The notes below the pieces were generated by a model, which saw nothing but the letters and a program-made list of their open reading frames with translations, did not search any database and was not told where the DNA came from. Positions 1 to 8,493 of a DNA stretch of 64,000 nucleotides are shown here, one piece after another (positions within the stretch are counted from its first letter, which is position 1; every line of letters starts with the position of its first letter). Source of the DNA: Bifidobacterium subtile (lineage in GTDB: Bacteria > Actinomycetota > Actinomycetes > Actinomycetales > Bifidobacteriaceae). The position numbers and the translations under genes are program-made. The stretch is from contig NZ_JGZR01000002.1 in assembly GCF_000741775.1 (NCBI RefSeq), positions 124,001-188,000 on the forward strand. Reading direction: 5' to 3'.

Positions 1-59
1 CCCCCCTGTTGATTTCCACCACGGTATTGCCTTGTGGTACATTGTAGCGCTTGTAAATC

Positions 60-87
60 AAGGCTTTTCGCTGTTTGTGGTGGGCGG
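60..87 (+). repeat. IS terminal inverted repeat, left
   Basis: The 28-bp left end of the insertion sequence. It matches the reverse complement of 1368-1395 except for one C/T difference near the inner end. The transposase stop codon starts only 3 bp inside it. Confidence 0.88.
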
Positions 88-90
88 TTG

Positions 91-1326
91 TTAGTTGGTG
101 GTGACGGCTTTGAGGTCGAGGTTGCTGCTGTTGAGGTAGATCATGGTGGCGAAGTAGTCCATGTTGCGCAATCCTCTGGCTCGCCGTTTGATGTTCTGGA
201 TGATGCTGTTGAGGCCTTCCAGGATCGCGTTGGCGTAGGGGTGATGGAAGTAGGCCATGATCTCATGGCAGTGCCGGCGGATGAGGGCGGCGAATCGTTT
301 CATGGGCTCGAGCCTGGAGCGCGTCATCCACGAGCACAGCCGGGTCAGGCCGCCGTACGCCCCGGCCGGGCTTTGGCTGTCCTGGTAGATGTCCCGCAGG
401 GTCTCGCGCATCCGGCAGGCGCGCGCCGTCTTCAGCCGCTGCCTCATCAGGTTGCGCTTGGTCTGCAGACGGGCCGGCGAGAGGCTGCGCTCGTTGCCCA
501 GCCACAGGTATTTGGTCTTCTTCAGGAGCTTGTTCCCTCGTCCTTGCGTCTTCCCGACTTCGTCGACGGCCTCGTTGGCGTGCTTGATGACATGGAACCT
601 GTCCACGATGCGCCTGGCGTTGGGCAGGTGCTCGCGCACTCCTTTCTGCAAGCCCAGGCTCATGTCGCACGTCACCGAGCGCACGTACTCGGGCACGCCG
701 TTGTGATCCATGAAATCCCGGGCGAACCGCTCGACCGTAGAGGAGTCCTTGCCGGGCGTCACGTCGACCACGTCATGCTCCGCCGGGTCGGCGACCACCG
801 TGATGTAGCCGTGGCCCTTCCTGCTGGTCTCGTCGATGCCGATCGCCTCCGCTCCCGTGCAGTCCAGGAGTCGGCGGGCCTCTTGCGCGTAATGCGCGAT
901 GAAGCGCCACAGGCGGGTGTCGCTCTGCCCAACGAGCCCGGCCAGCACGCTTACCGGCATGTGCTTGGCCAGCTCCACGGCCCACGCCTCGAACAGGAGC
1001 GTGAACCCGCTGCCCGGACGCGCCCAAGGCGCTCCAACCGTTCCGACACCGTGCTGCGAGCAGATGACGCGCGGCACGGCGGCGTGGATGAACGCCTTGT
1101 ACCGGAAGAAGTCCAAATGCCGCCACACCCGCTCGCGCGTGTCATGCACCATGCAATCCGCCTGGACGCACCCATCCTGGGGACAGGGGAAACGAGACCC
1201 GGGCTCGAAACCGATCCCCATATGCAGCTCACGGCCGCCGTCCTCGACGTCCCGGAACTGCACAGACCCGACCTTCCAAGGATCCGGCAACTGCAGCGCG
1301 GCAGTAAACAAATTCGCAGTATCCAT
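91..1326 (-). CDS. ISL3-family transposase
   Basis: A 411-residue DDE transposase that cuts and joins the ends of its own element. The N-terminus has the ISL3-type zinc-binding region (CPQDGC near residue 48, then a CSQH pair near 89), followed by a helix-turn-helix-like stretch. The catalytic core is visible as GIDET (about residue 163), VTCDMS (about 218) and a late ILEGLNSIIQ segment (about 368) carrying the glutamate. Length is normal for the family and no frameshift is seen, so the element may be active. It sits between the 28-bp inverted repeats, antisense to a long spurious open frame. Confidence 0.93.
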   Translation of the reverse strand: MDTANLFTAALQLPDPWKVGSVQFRDVEDGGRELHMGIGFEPGSRFPCPQDGCVQADCMVHDTRERVWRHLDFFRYKAFIHAAVPRVICSQHGVGTVGAPWARPGSGFTLLFEAWAVELAKHMPVSVLAGLVGQSDTRLWRFIAHYAQEARRLLDCTGAEAIGIDETSRKGHGYITVVADPAEHDVVDVTPGKDSSTVERFARDFMDHNGVPEYVRSVTCDMSLGLQKGVREHLPNARRIVDRFHVIKHANEAVDEVGKTQGRGNKLLKKTKYLWLGNERSLSPARLQTKRNLMRQRLKTARACRMRETLRDIYQDSQSPAGAYGGLTRLCSWMTRSRLEPMKRFAALIRRHCHEIMAYFHHPYANAILEGLNSIIQNIKRRARGLRNMDYFATMIYLNSSNLDLKAVTTN

Positions 1327-1367
1327 GCCCCCAACCTACCCGAAACACACCCAGCCACCAACCAACC

Positions 1368-1395
1368 CCACCCACCACAAACAGCGAAAAGCCTT
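1368..1395 (-). repeat. IS terminal inverted repeat, right
   Basis: Right end of the insertion sequence, lying 41 bp upstream of the transposase start, so it probably also carries the transposase promoter. It pairs with 60-87. Confidence 0.88.
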
Positions 1396-1427
1396 ATTTT
1401 TATTGATACTGCAGCTTATGCGGCTGC

Positions 1428-2610
1428 TTACTCATCGAGTATTGCTTCACTTTCGCCACGCCGCCGCACGAGCACCTGATAGGCGGCCAGCAGCGCGGCG
1501 ATCCAGATGGGGCCGACGATGACGGCGACTACGTAGCCGGGCGAGAAGCACATGAGCACGACTACGGCTGCGAGGAAGGCGAGCACTGCCCACGGCGTGA
1601 CGCTGGCGAATGGCAGCGTGAATTGCAGCTGGTCGAGCGCCTTTCGGCCTGTCTTGCCCGCCAACGATCCCGGACCTTTGCCCGCAGCGACGCAGCGGCG
1701 GAAATGATGTTCGGTGATCATGATAATCGTCCAGTTGATCATGCCGGCGATGGTGGCGATGCTCATCAGGTAGTTGAAGGCGAACTGCGGCCACAGGAAC
1801 ACTACGACCACGGCCAGCGCGGTGACGGCGGCCGACGTGAGCACGCCGGCAATCGGCACGCCATTGCTATTGAGCTTGCCGAGGTATTTGGGTGCGTTGC
1901 CTTGTCTGGACAGCGAGTAGAGCATGCGCGAATTCGCGTACAGCCCGGAATTGTAGACGCTCATCACGGCGGTAAGGCATACAAAATTGAGGATTCCGGC
2001 CGCCGCGTGCACACCGACGGAGTCGAAGATCTGCACGAAGGGGCTGGAAGTACCGTCGATGGTGTTCCACGGCACCACCGCCATGATGATGCCCAAGGCC
2101 GCGATGTAGAACACGAGAATCCGCCAGATGACGCCGTTCGTGGCCTTCGGTATGGTGCGCCGCGGGTCGGCGGTCTCGCCTGCGGTGATGCCGATCAGCT
2201 CGGTGCCGCCGAAGCTGAACATCACCACGCACAGCGCCATGAGCAGGCCGGTCCACTGGCCACCAGAATGACCGCCAGAGACATGTGTCATCAGCCCGTG
2301 CGGCAGGAATCCGCCTTTCAGCGAGAACCAGTTCGAGAACGATGCGGGGATGCCGGAGGCAGTCGGCAGATGCATCAGTAGAATCGCCAGCCCGCCCAGA
2401 ATCATCGCGACGACCGCTACGATCTTGATGAGCGCGAACCAGAACTCGAATTCGCCGAACTTCGCCACGCCCAGCAGGTTCAACACGGTGATCGCCACTA
2501 GGAAGACCGCGGCGGACACCCACTGGGGGATGGCCGGGAACCAGTAGCTCCAGCCCGACACGAATCCGGCGCGCTTTGACCAGTACCTTGTCGCGTAGTA
2601 GCTGAATGCC
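1428..2610 (-). pseudogene. amino-acid permease (APC family), 5'-truncated
   Basis: The frame reads a recognisable APC permease from the GFVSGW and NLLGVAKFGEFEFW region through the C-terminal membrane helices to a normal-looking end (stop at 1428). The first roughly 100 residues, with helices 1-3, are absent. Reading the same frame upstream gives permease-like residues (RAFSYYATRYW) to about 2610 and then unrelated sequence. The helix that normally separates the GW and YWFP motifs also seems to be missing, so there may be an internal deletion. A GTG at 2559-2561 could start a 377-residue product but has no family-like N-terminus. The 3' end lies 33 bp from the insertion sequence. Most likely a decayed transporter gene. 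Confidence 0.7.
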
Positions 2611-2809
2611 CGGCTTTCGGATCGATACCCGCGTGGGCGCGATGTCGCCAGCGCCGCGACGTTGCCAATACTGTGATAATGCTTACATATATTGCTGATG
2701 ATAATGAATCACGATAAAGCCATGGAGTGTTACAGTGGCCTTGAGTCACAACGAAGGCGACTCGGCAAAGTAGCACATAGCACACAAGCACATGAATGGA
2801 GTGGTTCAT

Positions 2810-3595
2810 ATGGCTGATCAAAGAGTTGCGGTTATTACCGGCAGCGGTCGCGGCATCGGCAAGGGCATCGCGGAGCGTCTGGCGAAGGACGGATACGCCG
2901 TGGTCATCGCGGATCTGGACCCGGGCACCTCCGAGGCGACAGCGCAGGAACTCGTCAGCAAGGGCTTCAAGGCAGTCAGCGTCGCGGGCGACGTCTCCAA
3001 GAAGGCGGACCACGAGAAGTTCGTGCAAAAGGCGGTCGACGAGTTCGGCCGGCTGGACACCTACATCAACAACGCGGGCATCGCGCAGATCAAGCTGCTG
3101 CAGGACGAGACGCCCGAAGACATCGAGAAGATCTTCAGCATCAACGTCTACGGCGACCTCTACGGCATTCAGGCAGCGGCGGAGCAGTTCCGCAAGCAGG
3201 ATGACGGCGAGCGCATCCGCAAGATCATCAACGCTTCCAGCATCGCCGGCCATATCGCCTTCGACCTGCTCGGCGCGTACTCGGCGACCAAATTCGCCGT
3301 GCGTGGTCTGACTCAGGCGTCGGCGAAGGAGCTGGGCCGTTACCATATCACGGTCAACGCCTATTGCCCGGGCATCGTGGGAACTGCCATGTGGGATTTG
3401 ATCGACGAGAAGATGGTCGAGCTCAACGGAGGCGAGAAGGGTCAGTACCTCAAGCAGTACGCGCAGTCGATCACGCTGGGCCGCGTGGAGACGCCGGAGG
3501 ATGTGGCCAACTACGTGTCCTACCTCGCTTCGACCGATTCCGATTACATGACCGGCCAGGCGGTGCAGATCGACGGCGGTATCCAGTTCATCTGA
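2810..3595 (+). CDS. short-chain dehydrogenase, acetoin/diacetyl reductase type
   Basis: A 261-residue SDR-family NAD(P)H oxidoreductase resembling acetoin reductase/meso-2,3-butanediol dehydrogenases (BudC type), which interconvert diacetyl, acetoin and butanediol in the cytosol. Visible: the nucleotide-binding GSGRGIG near the N-terminus, NNAG in strand 4, a catalytic Ser in NASSIAG, the YSATK Tyr-Lys pair, and PGIVGTAMWD after it. ATG 2810 is preferred over the upstream ATG at 2792 because GGAG at 2798-2801 lies 8 nt before it. It diverges from the permease remnant. The exact substrate is inferred from overall resemblance only. Confidence 0.85.
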   Translation: MADQRVAVITGSGRGIGKGIAERLAKDGYAVVIADLDPGTSEATAQELVSKGFKAVSVAGDVSKKADHEKFVQKAVDEFGRLDTYINNAGIAQIKLLQDETPEDIEKIFSINVYGDLYGIQAAAEQFRKQDDGERIRKIINASSIAGHIAFDLLGAYSATKFAVRGLTQASAKELGRYHITVNAYCPGIVGTAMWDLIDEKMVELNGGEKGQYLKQYAQSITLGRVETPEDVANYVSYLASTDSDYMTGQAVQIDGGIQFI

Positions 3596-3989
3596 CCCGT
3601 CGTTCCGGCCGCTTGCTGTGCGGCCAAGGCTTCGCAAAGGCGATGCCGAAGGCTCCTGAGCTCTCCCGGGGGCGGTGCGTATCGCAGCCGACTGGCAAGA
3701 AACCGAGCAAAGGTCTCGTCGTATTCACGGCGGGACCTTTGTCGTATCGGTCAACCGTCATATTCAGCTCGCCGTCCACGCCGCTCGTCGTCCGCTCGTA
3801 TACGGCATCGCGCGCTGCAACGAGAAGAGTTTCGCAGCGTCGTGGCGCAAGATGAATCTTCGGCGAACCGCGGATGAAAAGCATTTGAAAATGGGGACTG
3901 TCTGGATTGGGCGCAGATAGTGTGGAAATCGAAAGGCGGAACTGATCGTCGGACAGGGATTGCGGCTGGCTGAGGGGAGTGGAAGGCAG
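3596..3989. other. intergenic stretch, two hairpins
   Basis: Nearly 400 bp without a supported gene. A short hairpin (GGCCGC/GCGGCC, 3607-3625) directly follows the reductase. A longer one lies at 3708-3741 (11-bp stem containing AAAGGTC/GACCTTT with one G-U pair) and is a better terminator candidate, though without a clean T-run. Nothing else is recognisable before the ribosome binding site at about 3973-3986. Confidence 0.5.
3708..3741 (+). terminator. candidate terminator of the reductase gene
   Basis: Arms 3708-3718 and 3731-3741 pair over 11 bp (one G-U), with a 12-nt loop. It stands 112 bp after the reductase stop and has no clear T-tract, so the function is tentative. Confidence 0.4.
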
Positions 3990-4196
3990 ATGAACAAGGG
4001 TACGTGGATATGGTCGCTGGCGTGGGCGGCATTAGGGATCATTGCGATTATTGGTGTGATCGCCGGCGTGGCTGTAGCCGCGGTTTCAGCCGGCGCTGAC
4101 ATGCCTCACGTCGGTATGGGGATTCTGCTGCTGCTCACGGTCGGCGGCATGCTCGGCGCGATGGTGCTGCCCGGGAGAGTTTTCGATAAACGCTAG
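3990..4196 (+). CDS. small two-helix membrane protein, unknown function
   Basis: A 68-residue protein beginning MNKGTW, with two hydrophobic segments (about residues 7-31 and 44-60) separated by a short polar loop, ending in charged residues FDKR. That pattern fits a small inner-membrane protein. The start at 3990 is preferred because a purine-rich GAGGGGAGTGGAAGG stretch precedes it; the frame stays open a little further upstream. No family is recognised. It is convergent with the LysR gene and stands alone. Confidence 0.6.
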   Translation: MNKGTWIWSLAWAALGIIAIIGVIAGVAVAAVSAGADMPHVGMGILLLLTVGGMLGAMVLPGRVFDKR

Positions 4197-4440
4197 CTGG
4201 GATGGGCGCTGACTGATGCGTGCGATGGCCGGTCAAAACGATTCAGCTGTGCAGGGTGGTCGTGCCGATAATGCCGATTGCCGGTGCAGCGCCGATGCGG
4301 CTTGGACGACGGCAGGGCTGCACGAGCGTCTCACGCACTGGCGCACCCACGAATCGGGAGATCACGTAGGCGAAAGCAAAAACCACGCACCCCGCCGCCG
4401 CGCAAGGCAGAAGGATACGTGGTTCCGTGCGGCGAGTTCG

Positions 4441-5367
4441 TTATGCGTCGATCAGCGTGTAGCCGTGCGAGGCGACGACTTCGCGCAGCTTGGCGAGGTA
4501 GGTTTCGGCGGCGTTGGAGAGTTTGGCGCGCTCGTTGCTGATCCAGCCAAGCAGCATGGTCTCGTCTGATTCGAGGGGCACGGTGACGATCTTCTCGTTG
4601 TTCAGGTCGCCGTTGTCGATGCCGGTGCATACCGTGTAGCCGTTGAGCCCGATGATGAAGTTGAGGATGGTCGCCCGGTCGGTCACGTTGATCTGCTTGG
4701 GGGAGTAGTCCGGCCAGACCGCCTCTTCGGCGAAGTAGAAGCTGCCGTCCTCGCCTTGCTCGTACTGGATGAAGGGGTAGGGCTTGAGATCGTCCATCGT
4801 CACCTTGCGCCTCGTGGCCAGCGGATTGCTGCGGGCGATGAACACATGCAGCGGCGCACGGAAAAGCGGGTGGAACTCGAGATGCTTCTCGCGCAGCAGC
4901 TTGCCGATCACGTCCTTGTTGAAATCCGACAGGTACAGTATGCCGATTTCGGAGAGCATGTTGGCGACCTGCGTGATGATGTCCTTCGTGCGGGTCTCGC
5001 GGATCGTGAACTCGTATTCGTCGGATTTGGTCGAGTTGATCATCTCCACAAACGCCTCCACGGCGAACATGTAGTGCTGCGTGGAGACGGCGCACAGCTG
5101 CTTGCGCGGCTTCGCGTTCTTGTAGCGCTCCTCGAGCAGCGCGGCCTGGTCGAGCACCTGCCGGGCGTAGGTGAGGAATTCCGCGCCGTCGATGGTCAGC
5201 GCGATGCCTTGCGAGGAGCGGGTGAAGATCTCGATGTGCAGTTCGTTCTCCAGCTCCTTGACCGAGGAGCTCAGAGCCGGCTGCGACACGTAGAGTTCAT
5301 GCGAGGCCTCGTTCATGGAGCCGCATTCGACTATCTTGACGATGTACTTGAGCTGGAGCAGAGTCAT
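4441..5367 (-). CDS. LysR-family transcriptional regulator
   Basis: About 308 residues. The N-terminal winged helix-turn-helix is typical (LQLKYIVKIVECGSMNEAS, then VSQPALSSSVKELENEL), followed by a periplasmic-binding-protein-like effector domain to the C-terminus. Start taken at the internal MTLLQLKYI methionine, which matches the usual LysR N-terminus; an in-frame ATG six codons upstream (5385) is the alternative. No obvious divergent target gene abuts it, so its regulon cannot be read from context; the neighbouring HAD hydrolase is upstream in the same orientation. The effector is unknown. Confidence 0.88.
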   Translation of the reverse strand: MTLLQLKYIVKIVECGSMNEASHELYVSQPALSSSVKELENELHIEIFTRSSQGIALTIDGAEFLTYARQVLDQAALLEERYKNAKPRKQLCAVSTQHYMFAVEAFVEMINSTKSDEYEFTIRETRTKDIITQVANMLSEIGILYLSDFNKDVIGKLLREKHLEFHPLFRAPLHVFIARSNPLATRRKVTMDDLKPYPFIQYEQGEDGSFYFAEEAVWPDYSPKQINVTDRATILNFIIGLNGYTVCTGIDNGDLNNEKIVTVPLESDETMLLGWISNERAKLSNAAETYLAKLREVVASHGYTLIDA

Positions 5368-5549
5368 AAATATCTTGTATAGCATCGAGGGTATACGTAA
5401 AGGCTACTTATAACGACATGCGGCTGTGAGACGACGCCGATATCGCCGACAGCGTGACTTCGGCGCCAGCTGCCATGCGGATTGCGGCCGATCTTTGCCG
5501 GGTTTTCGGTTGCCGTCTGCGGCCTCTTCGGGCTTGGGCGGCAATCGGC

Positions 5550-6209
5550 CTAGATACGTACGCCGAGCTGGCGAAGGTCGTGCCGAGCCATATCCGCATC
5601 GGCGAACAGCAGGCCGTGGATGCCGACGGCGTTGGCGCCGCTGACATTGCGGGCGGTATCGTCGAAGAAGACGCAATGCGCGGCCTGCAAACTGAAGCGC
5701 TGCAGCGTCAGCTCGTAGATATCGGCGTTCGGCTTGCGCTTGCGCTCAAAGCCGGAGACGACAGTGCCGCCGAGTGCGGCTTCGAGCTGCGGGAATCGAT
5801 CGAACGCCGTGTGGAAGGTCTCATGCGACCAGTTGGTCAGTCCCCATGCGCCGATGCCTGCGCTGTGCAGATCGGTGAGCAGCTCTTCCATGCCGGGAAC
5901 CATGCGGGGCAGCGAATCGGCGTAATGCTCGATGTAATACGTAAAGACTTTTGCCATATCATCGCCGAATTCCTCACGGTATTGCACGATGAGATCGGCG
6001 AATTCCTCGCCCGAATCCATATGGTCCTCATAGCGGTAGAAGCCATACGGGTCGTCGTCGGCGCAGATCTCGTCCACTAGCTCATCGGGGAAATGACCAG
6101 CAAGGCATGCCCGGCACTGCCAGTCGATGAGCACGCCGCAGAAATCGAAAATCACGTCGGTGATCGCGTTGTCGGCCGTAGCTTCAGTCGCGTGGGTCAT
6201 GTCGGTCAT
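5550..6209 (-). CDS. HAD-superfamily hydrolase (IA-type phosphatase)
   Basis: A 219-residue cytosolic HAD hydrolase likely to dephosphorylate a small metabolite, similar in type to YihX-like sugar-phosphate phosphatases. Motif I reads FDFCGVLIDW: the nucleophilic Asp is present, but the second Asp of the common DxD is Cys, as in the FDFGGV subgroup that carries Gly there. Later motifs are GLTNWS (motif II region), a Lys in KRKPNADIY, and VFFDDTARN (motif IV). ATG 6209 is chosen because GGAG precedes it at normal spacing; the frame is open further upstream without a better site. Substrate unknown. Confidence 0.82.
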   Translation of the reverse strand: MTDMTHATEATADNAITDVIFDFCGVLIDWQCRACLAGHFPDELVDEICADDDPYGFYRYEDHMDSGEEFADLIVQYREEFGDDMAKVFTYYIEHYADSLPRMVPGMEELLTDLHSAGIGAWGLTNWSHETFHTAFDRFPQLEAALGGTVVSGFERKRKPNADIYELTLQRFSLQAAHCVFFDDTARNVSGANAVGIHGLLFADADMARHDLRQLGVRI

Positions 6210-6299
6210 CGTTTCGCTCCGTTTCTCGTGGTATCGCGCAGTGCAATGCGCGCGTGAACCAGCGTAACGCATGGGTGCGGCGAAGGCATTCGGGGACAT

Positions 6300-6338
6300 G
6301 GCTCACACTTTTTCGGGCTGGTTCAAAAGGTGTGAGCC
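6300..6338. repeat. 39-nt dispersed palindrome, copy 1
   Basis: Arms GGCTCACACTTTT and AAAAGGTGTGAGCC around a 12-nt loop. The same arms recur at 31890-31928 and 32021-32059 with unrelated loops. This copy lies 6 nt beyond the stop of the NAD(P)HX repair gene, between it and the HAD gene. There is no T-run after either arm. Confidence 0.75.
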
Positions 6339-6343
6339 GAGTC

Positions 6344-8173
6344 TCAAGACAACAGCTCTTCGAGAGCCTCGCCAATCGTACGAACGACGTCCGAAGCCAC
6401 AATTGGATGTCCGGCATTGTCCTCGGCGACGACGGGCGGCATGCCGAAGACCTGTGGCGTCTGCCAGCCTTGCTGGTCGCTATTCGAGGCGATGCCTGCA
6501 GCCATCCCGTGCACATAGGCCGCAGCGGCGGCCACTTCGACGCACAGCGACGAATCCTGCTGCAGGAGCCCGTCCTGCTGGGCAAGCAGTGCGCCCGTAA
6601 TGCCGGCCAGCACGTCACCAGCCCCGGCAGTGGCGAGCCATGCGGGCGCCGAACCGGAAACCAGCGTGCGCGTGCCGCCATCGCCGTCGTCGCCGACCAC
6701 GATGGTTATGGCGCCCTTGAGCAGCACGGTTGCCCCGGTGATGTCATGCGCCCGCTGCGCCCAACGCCACGGCTCGGCCTGCACCTGGGCGCGGTCGATG
6801 TCCTCGCCAAGATCCGCAAGCAGATCGGCCAGCTCGCCTGCATGCGGGGTGATCACCACCTGCGGCGGCACGTGGGCGGGCAGCAGATCAAGCGCTCCGG
6901 CGTCGACGCATATCGCCGGCATGTCGTAGGCCTCGATCGTGCTCGGGTCATCCTGCGGGGAATCGGCATCGTCATGCGTCGTCGGAGCCGGCTCAGCGTC
7001 GCCGCTCAGCTCATCGCCCGTCGAATAGTGAGCGAGCAGGGCGGCGATCGTGCTGCGCTGCGCGTCGATGCCGGTTTCGTCCGCACTCGCAGTAGGCACG
7101 CCAGACCCGACGACCCACGACTGCACATGTCCCTTGCCGATCACTGCCTCGGGCACGGCAGTCAGCACCATATTCTGGGCGCGTTGGGGGCCCAGATAGC
7201 GAATCATGCCCGTGTTCGTGCGGGCGGCAGCCTCAGCGCCCAGCACTGCTGCGCCTGGGAAGCGAGCGGATCCGGTGATTAGCCCGACGACGCCGCGCGA
7301 GTATTTGGCGTCATCCAGATGGGGGAGCCGAATGGCCTGGCGGGCCAGGCCATCATCGGCCGATTCGATCGCCGGTTGCTGTTCGTCGATGTCGAATTCG
7401 AAGTCGACAAGCGTGATTGCGCCACACGCGTATGCGGCGGGCGGCAGCATCGCACATGGTTTCAGCGCGCCGAACATCACCGTCGCGTCCGCGGGAATAT
7501 ACGGTCCAGACAGGGTTCCTTCGTCGATGTCGATGCCAGATGGCGTGTCGATGGCAAGCACCAAAGGCGTATCGCGATCGTAGATGGTCTGCGGGTCGTG
7601 AATTGCCGGTTCGGAGGGCAGGTCGCCATCGAGCCCTAGCGACTTCGCAAGCGTTGAAGGAATGCCGCGCAGCGAGCCGTGAATGCCGATGCCGGTCATC
7701 GCGTCAAGCAGCAGATCTGACTGCGAAGCCAGCGTGATGGCGGTGTGGAGCCGTTCGCCCGCCTCGCCCGCGCTGAATCCGGAAGCGCATCCGGGGATAT
7801 CGGACTGCGGGTCGAGCACCAGCACCTTGCCGCCGGCCTGCACAAATGCGGCGAAGGCCTCGTCATGCAGTGCGCGACCTACGGCGATGGCTGTGACTGC
7901 GGCTCCGTCACGGGCCAAGTCAGCAGCCGCATACAAGCCGTCCCCGCCATTGTCTCCAGCGCCGGCGAGCAGTGCGATCTGCGATTCGGCGACGTCCAGA
8001 TCGGCATCGGCAAGCATCTGCAACGCCGTGCTGGCCGCAGCGCGCGCCGCCATGCGCATGAGTGGCATATCGCGATCGAGCAGCGGCCGTTCCATCGCGC
8101 GTACGGTGTCCACGTCATAGGCGCTATGCAGCAGGGTGTTCAGACGTTCCGAATCCTCAGTATTGCGTTCCAT
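6344..8173 (-). CDS. nnr: bifunctional NAD(P)HX epimerase / ADP-dependent dehydratase
   Basis: A 609-residue fusion of the two enzymes that repair hydrated NADH and NADPH. The N-terminal half is the YjeF_N (NnrE) epimerase, with GAGDNGGDGLYAAADLA near residue 70 and a later LVLAIDTPSGID. The C-terminal half is the ribokinase-like dehydratase NnrD, with VVITPHAGEL, TVLLKGAITIV and the LATAGAGDVLAGI site near the end. An acidic, low-complexity insertion of roughly 40-50 residues (about residues 365-410, rich in Asp, Glu, Thr and Ser) interrupts the dehydratase half. The ATG at 8173 is used. Cytosolic housekeeping role. Confidence 0.93.
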   Translation of the reverse strand: MERNTEDSERLNTLLHSAYDVDTVRAMERPLLDRDMPLMRMAARAAASTALQMLADADLDVAESQIALLAGAGDNGGDGLYAAADLARDGAAVTAIAVGRALHDEAFAAFVQAGGKVLVLDPQSDIPGCASGFSAGEAGERLHTAITLASQSDLLLDAMTGIGIHGSLRGIPSTLAKSLGLDGDLPSEPAIHDPQTIYDRDTPLVLAIDTPSGIDIDEGTLSGPYIPADATVMFGALKPCAMLPPAAYACGAITLVDFEFDIDEQQPAIESADDGLARQAIRLPHLDDAKYSRGVVGLITGSARFPGAAVLGAEAAARTNTGMIRYLGPQRAQNMVLTAVPEAVIGKGHVQSWVVGSGVPTASADETGIDAQRSTIAALLAHYSTGDELSGDAEPAPTTHDDADSPQDDPSTIEAYDMPAICVDAGALDLLPAHVPPQVVITPHAGELADLLADLGEDIDRAQVQAEPWRWAQRAHDITGATVLLKGAITIVVGDDGDGGTRTLVSGSAPAWLATAGAGDVLAGITGALLAQQDGLLQQDSSLCVEVAAAAAYVHGMAAGIASNSDQQGWQTPQVFGMPPVVAEDNAGHPIVASDVVRTIGEALEELLS

Positions 8174-8277
8174 ATGATCTCCCGATTGCAGCGGTTGCTT
8201 ACGTCACCAACTGTAGTCCCTGGCGTGGGTCGCCAATCAATCCCTGCGTCCTATCCACGGGCCGTTTGCCATGGCGG

Positions 8278-8387
8278 GCGTACGCTTTCTGTCACGTTTC
8301 GCAGGCTCATGTTGGAAAGCGTACGATAACCGCAGCTCAGTGCACGTTTTCCGATACGGATCCGTCAGCGTGACAGAAAACGTACGC
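8278..8387. repeat. nested inverted repeat between nnr and the ABC-F gene
   Basis: Outer arms at 8278-8296 (GCGTACGCTTTCTGTCACG) and 8369-8387 pair at 18 of 19 positions across 72 bp. Between them are two weaker copies of the same core (GGAAAGCGTACG near 8315 and GCACGTTTTCCG near 8343). The surrounding 8174-8493 gap holds no supported gene, so this is the main structure of the region. Confidence 0.65.
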
Positions 8388-8493
8388 TGACGATGGGGCA
8401 GGGCAGGGCAAGGTTGGGGGCAGAGCCGTGGCGAAGGCGAGTTGAGAGTTAGGGCAAGGAAAGGAGAGGCTGACCGACGTAATCAGCCACAGT

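Larger units (their letters stand above)
60..1395 (-). mobile_element. ISL3-family-like insertion sequence, complete
   Basis: A 1336-bp element with one transposase gene between near-perfect terminal inverted repeats of 28 bp (60-87 and 1368-1395, 27 of 28 matching, both beginning AAGGCTTTTCGCTG read inward). The transposase fills almost the whole element. The 8 bp outside each end (52-59 TGTAAATC, 1396-1403 ATTTTTAT) are not duplicates, although ISL3-family insertions normally leave an 8-bp target duplication. One flank may therefore have been rearranged after insertion, or the true ends may differ by a few bases. Bases 1-59 outside the left end hold nothing I can identify. Confidence 0.88.

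Noticed and set aside
34-1479. A 481-codon plus-strand frame over the insertion sequence
   Set aside because: Antisense to the transposase; no homology and it crosses both inverted repeats.
2498-3637. A minus-strand frame over the SDR gene
   Set aside because: Mirror frame of a clear SDR gene that keeps all its motifs.
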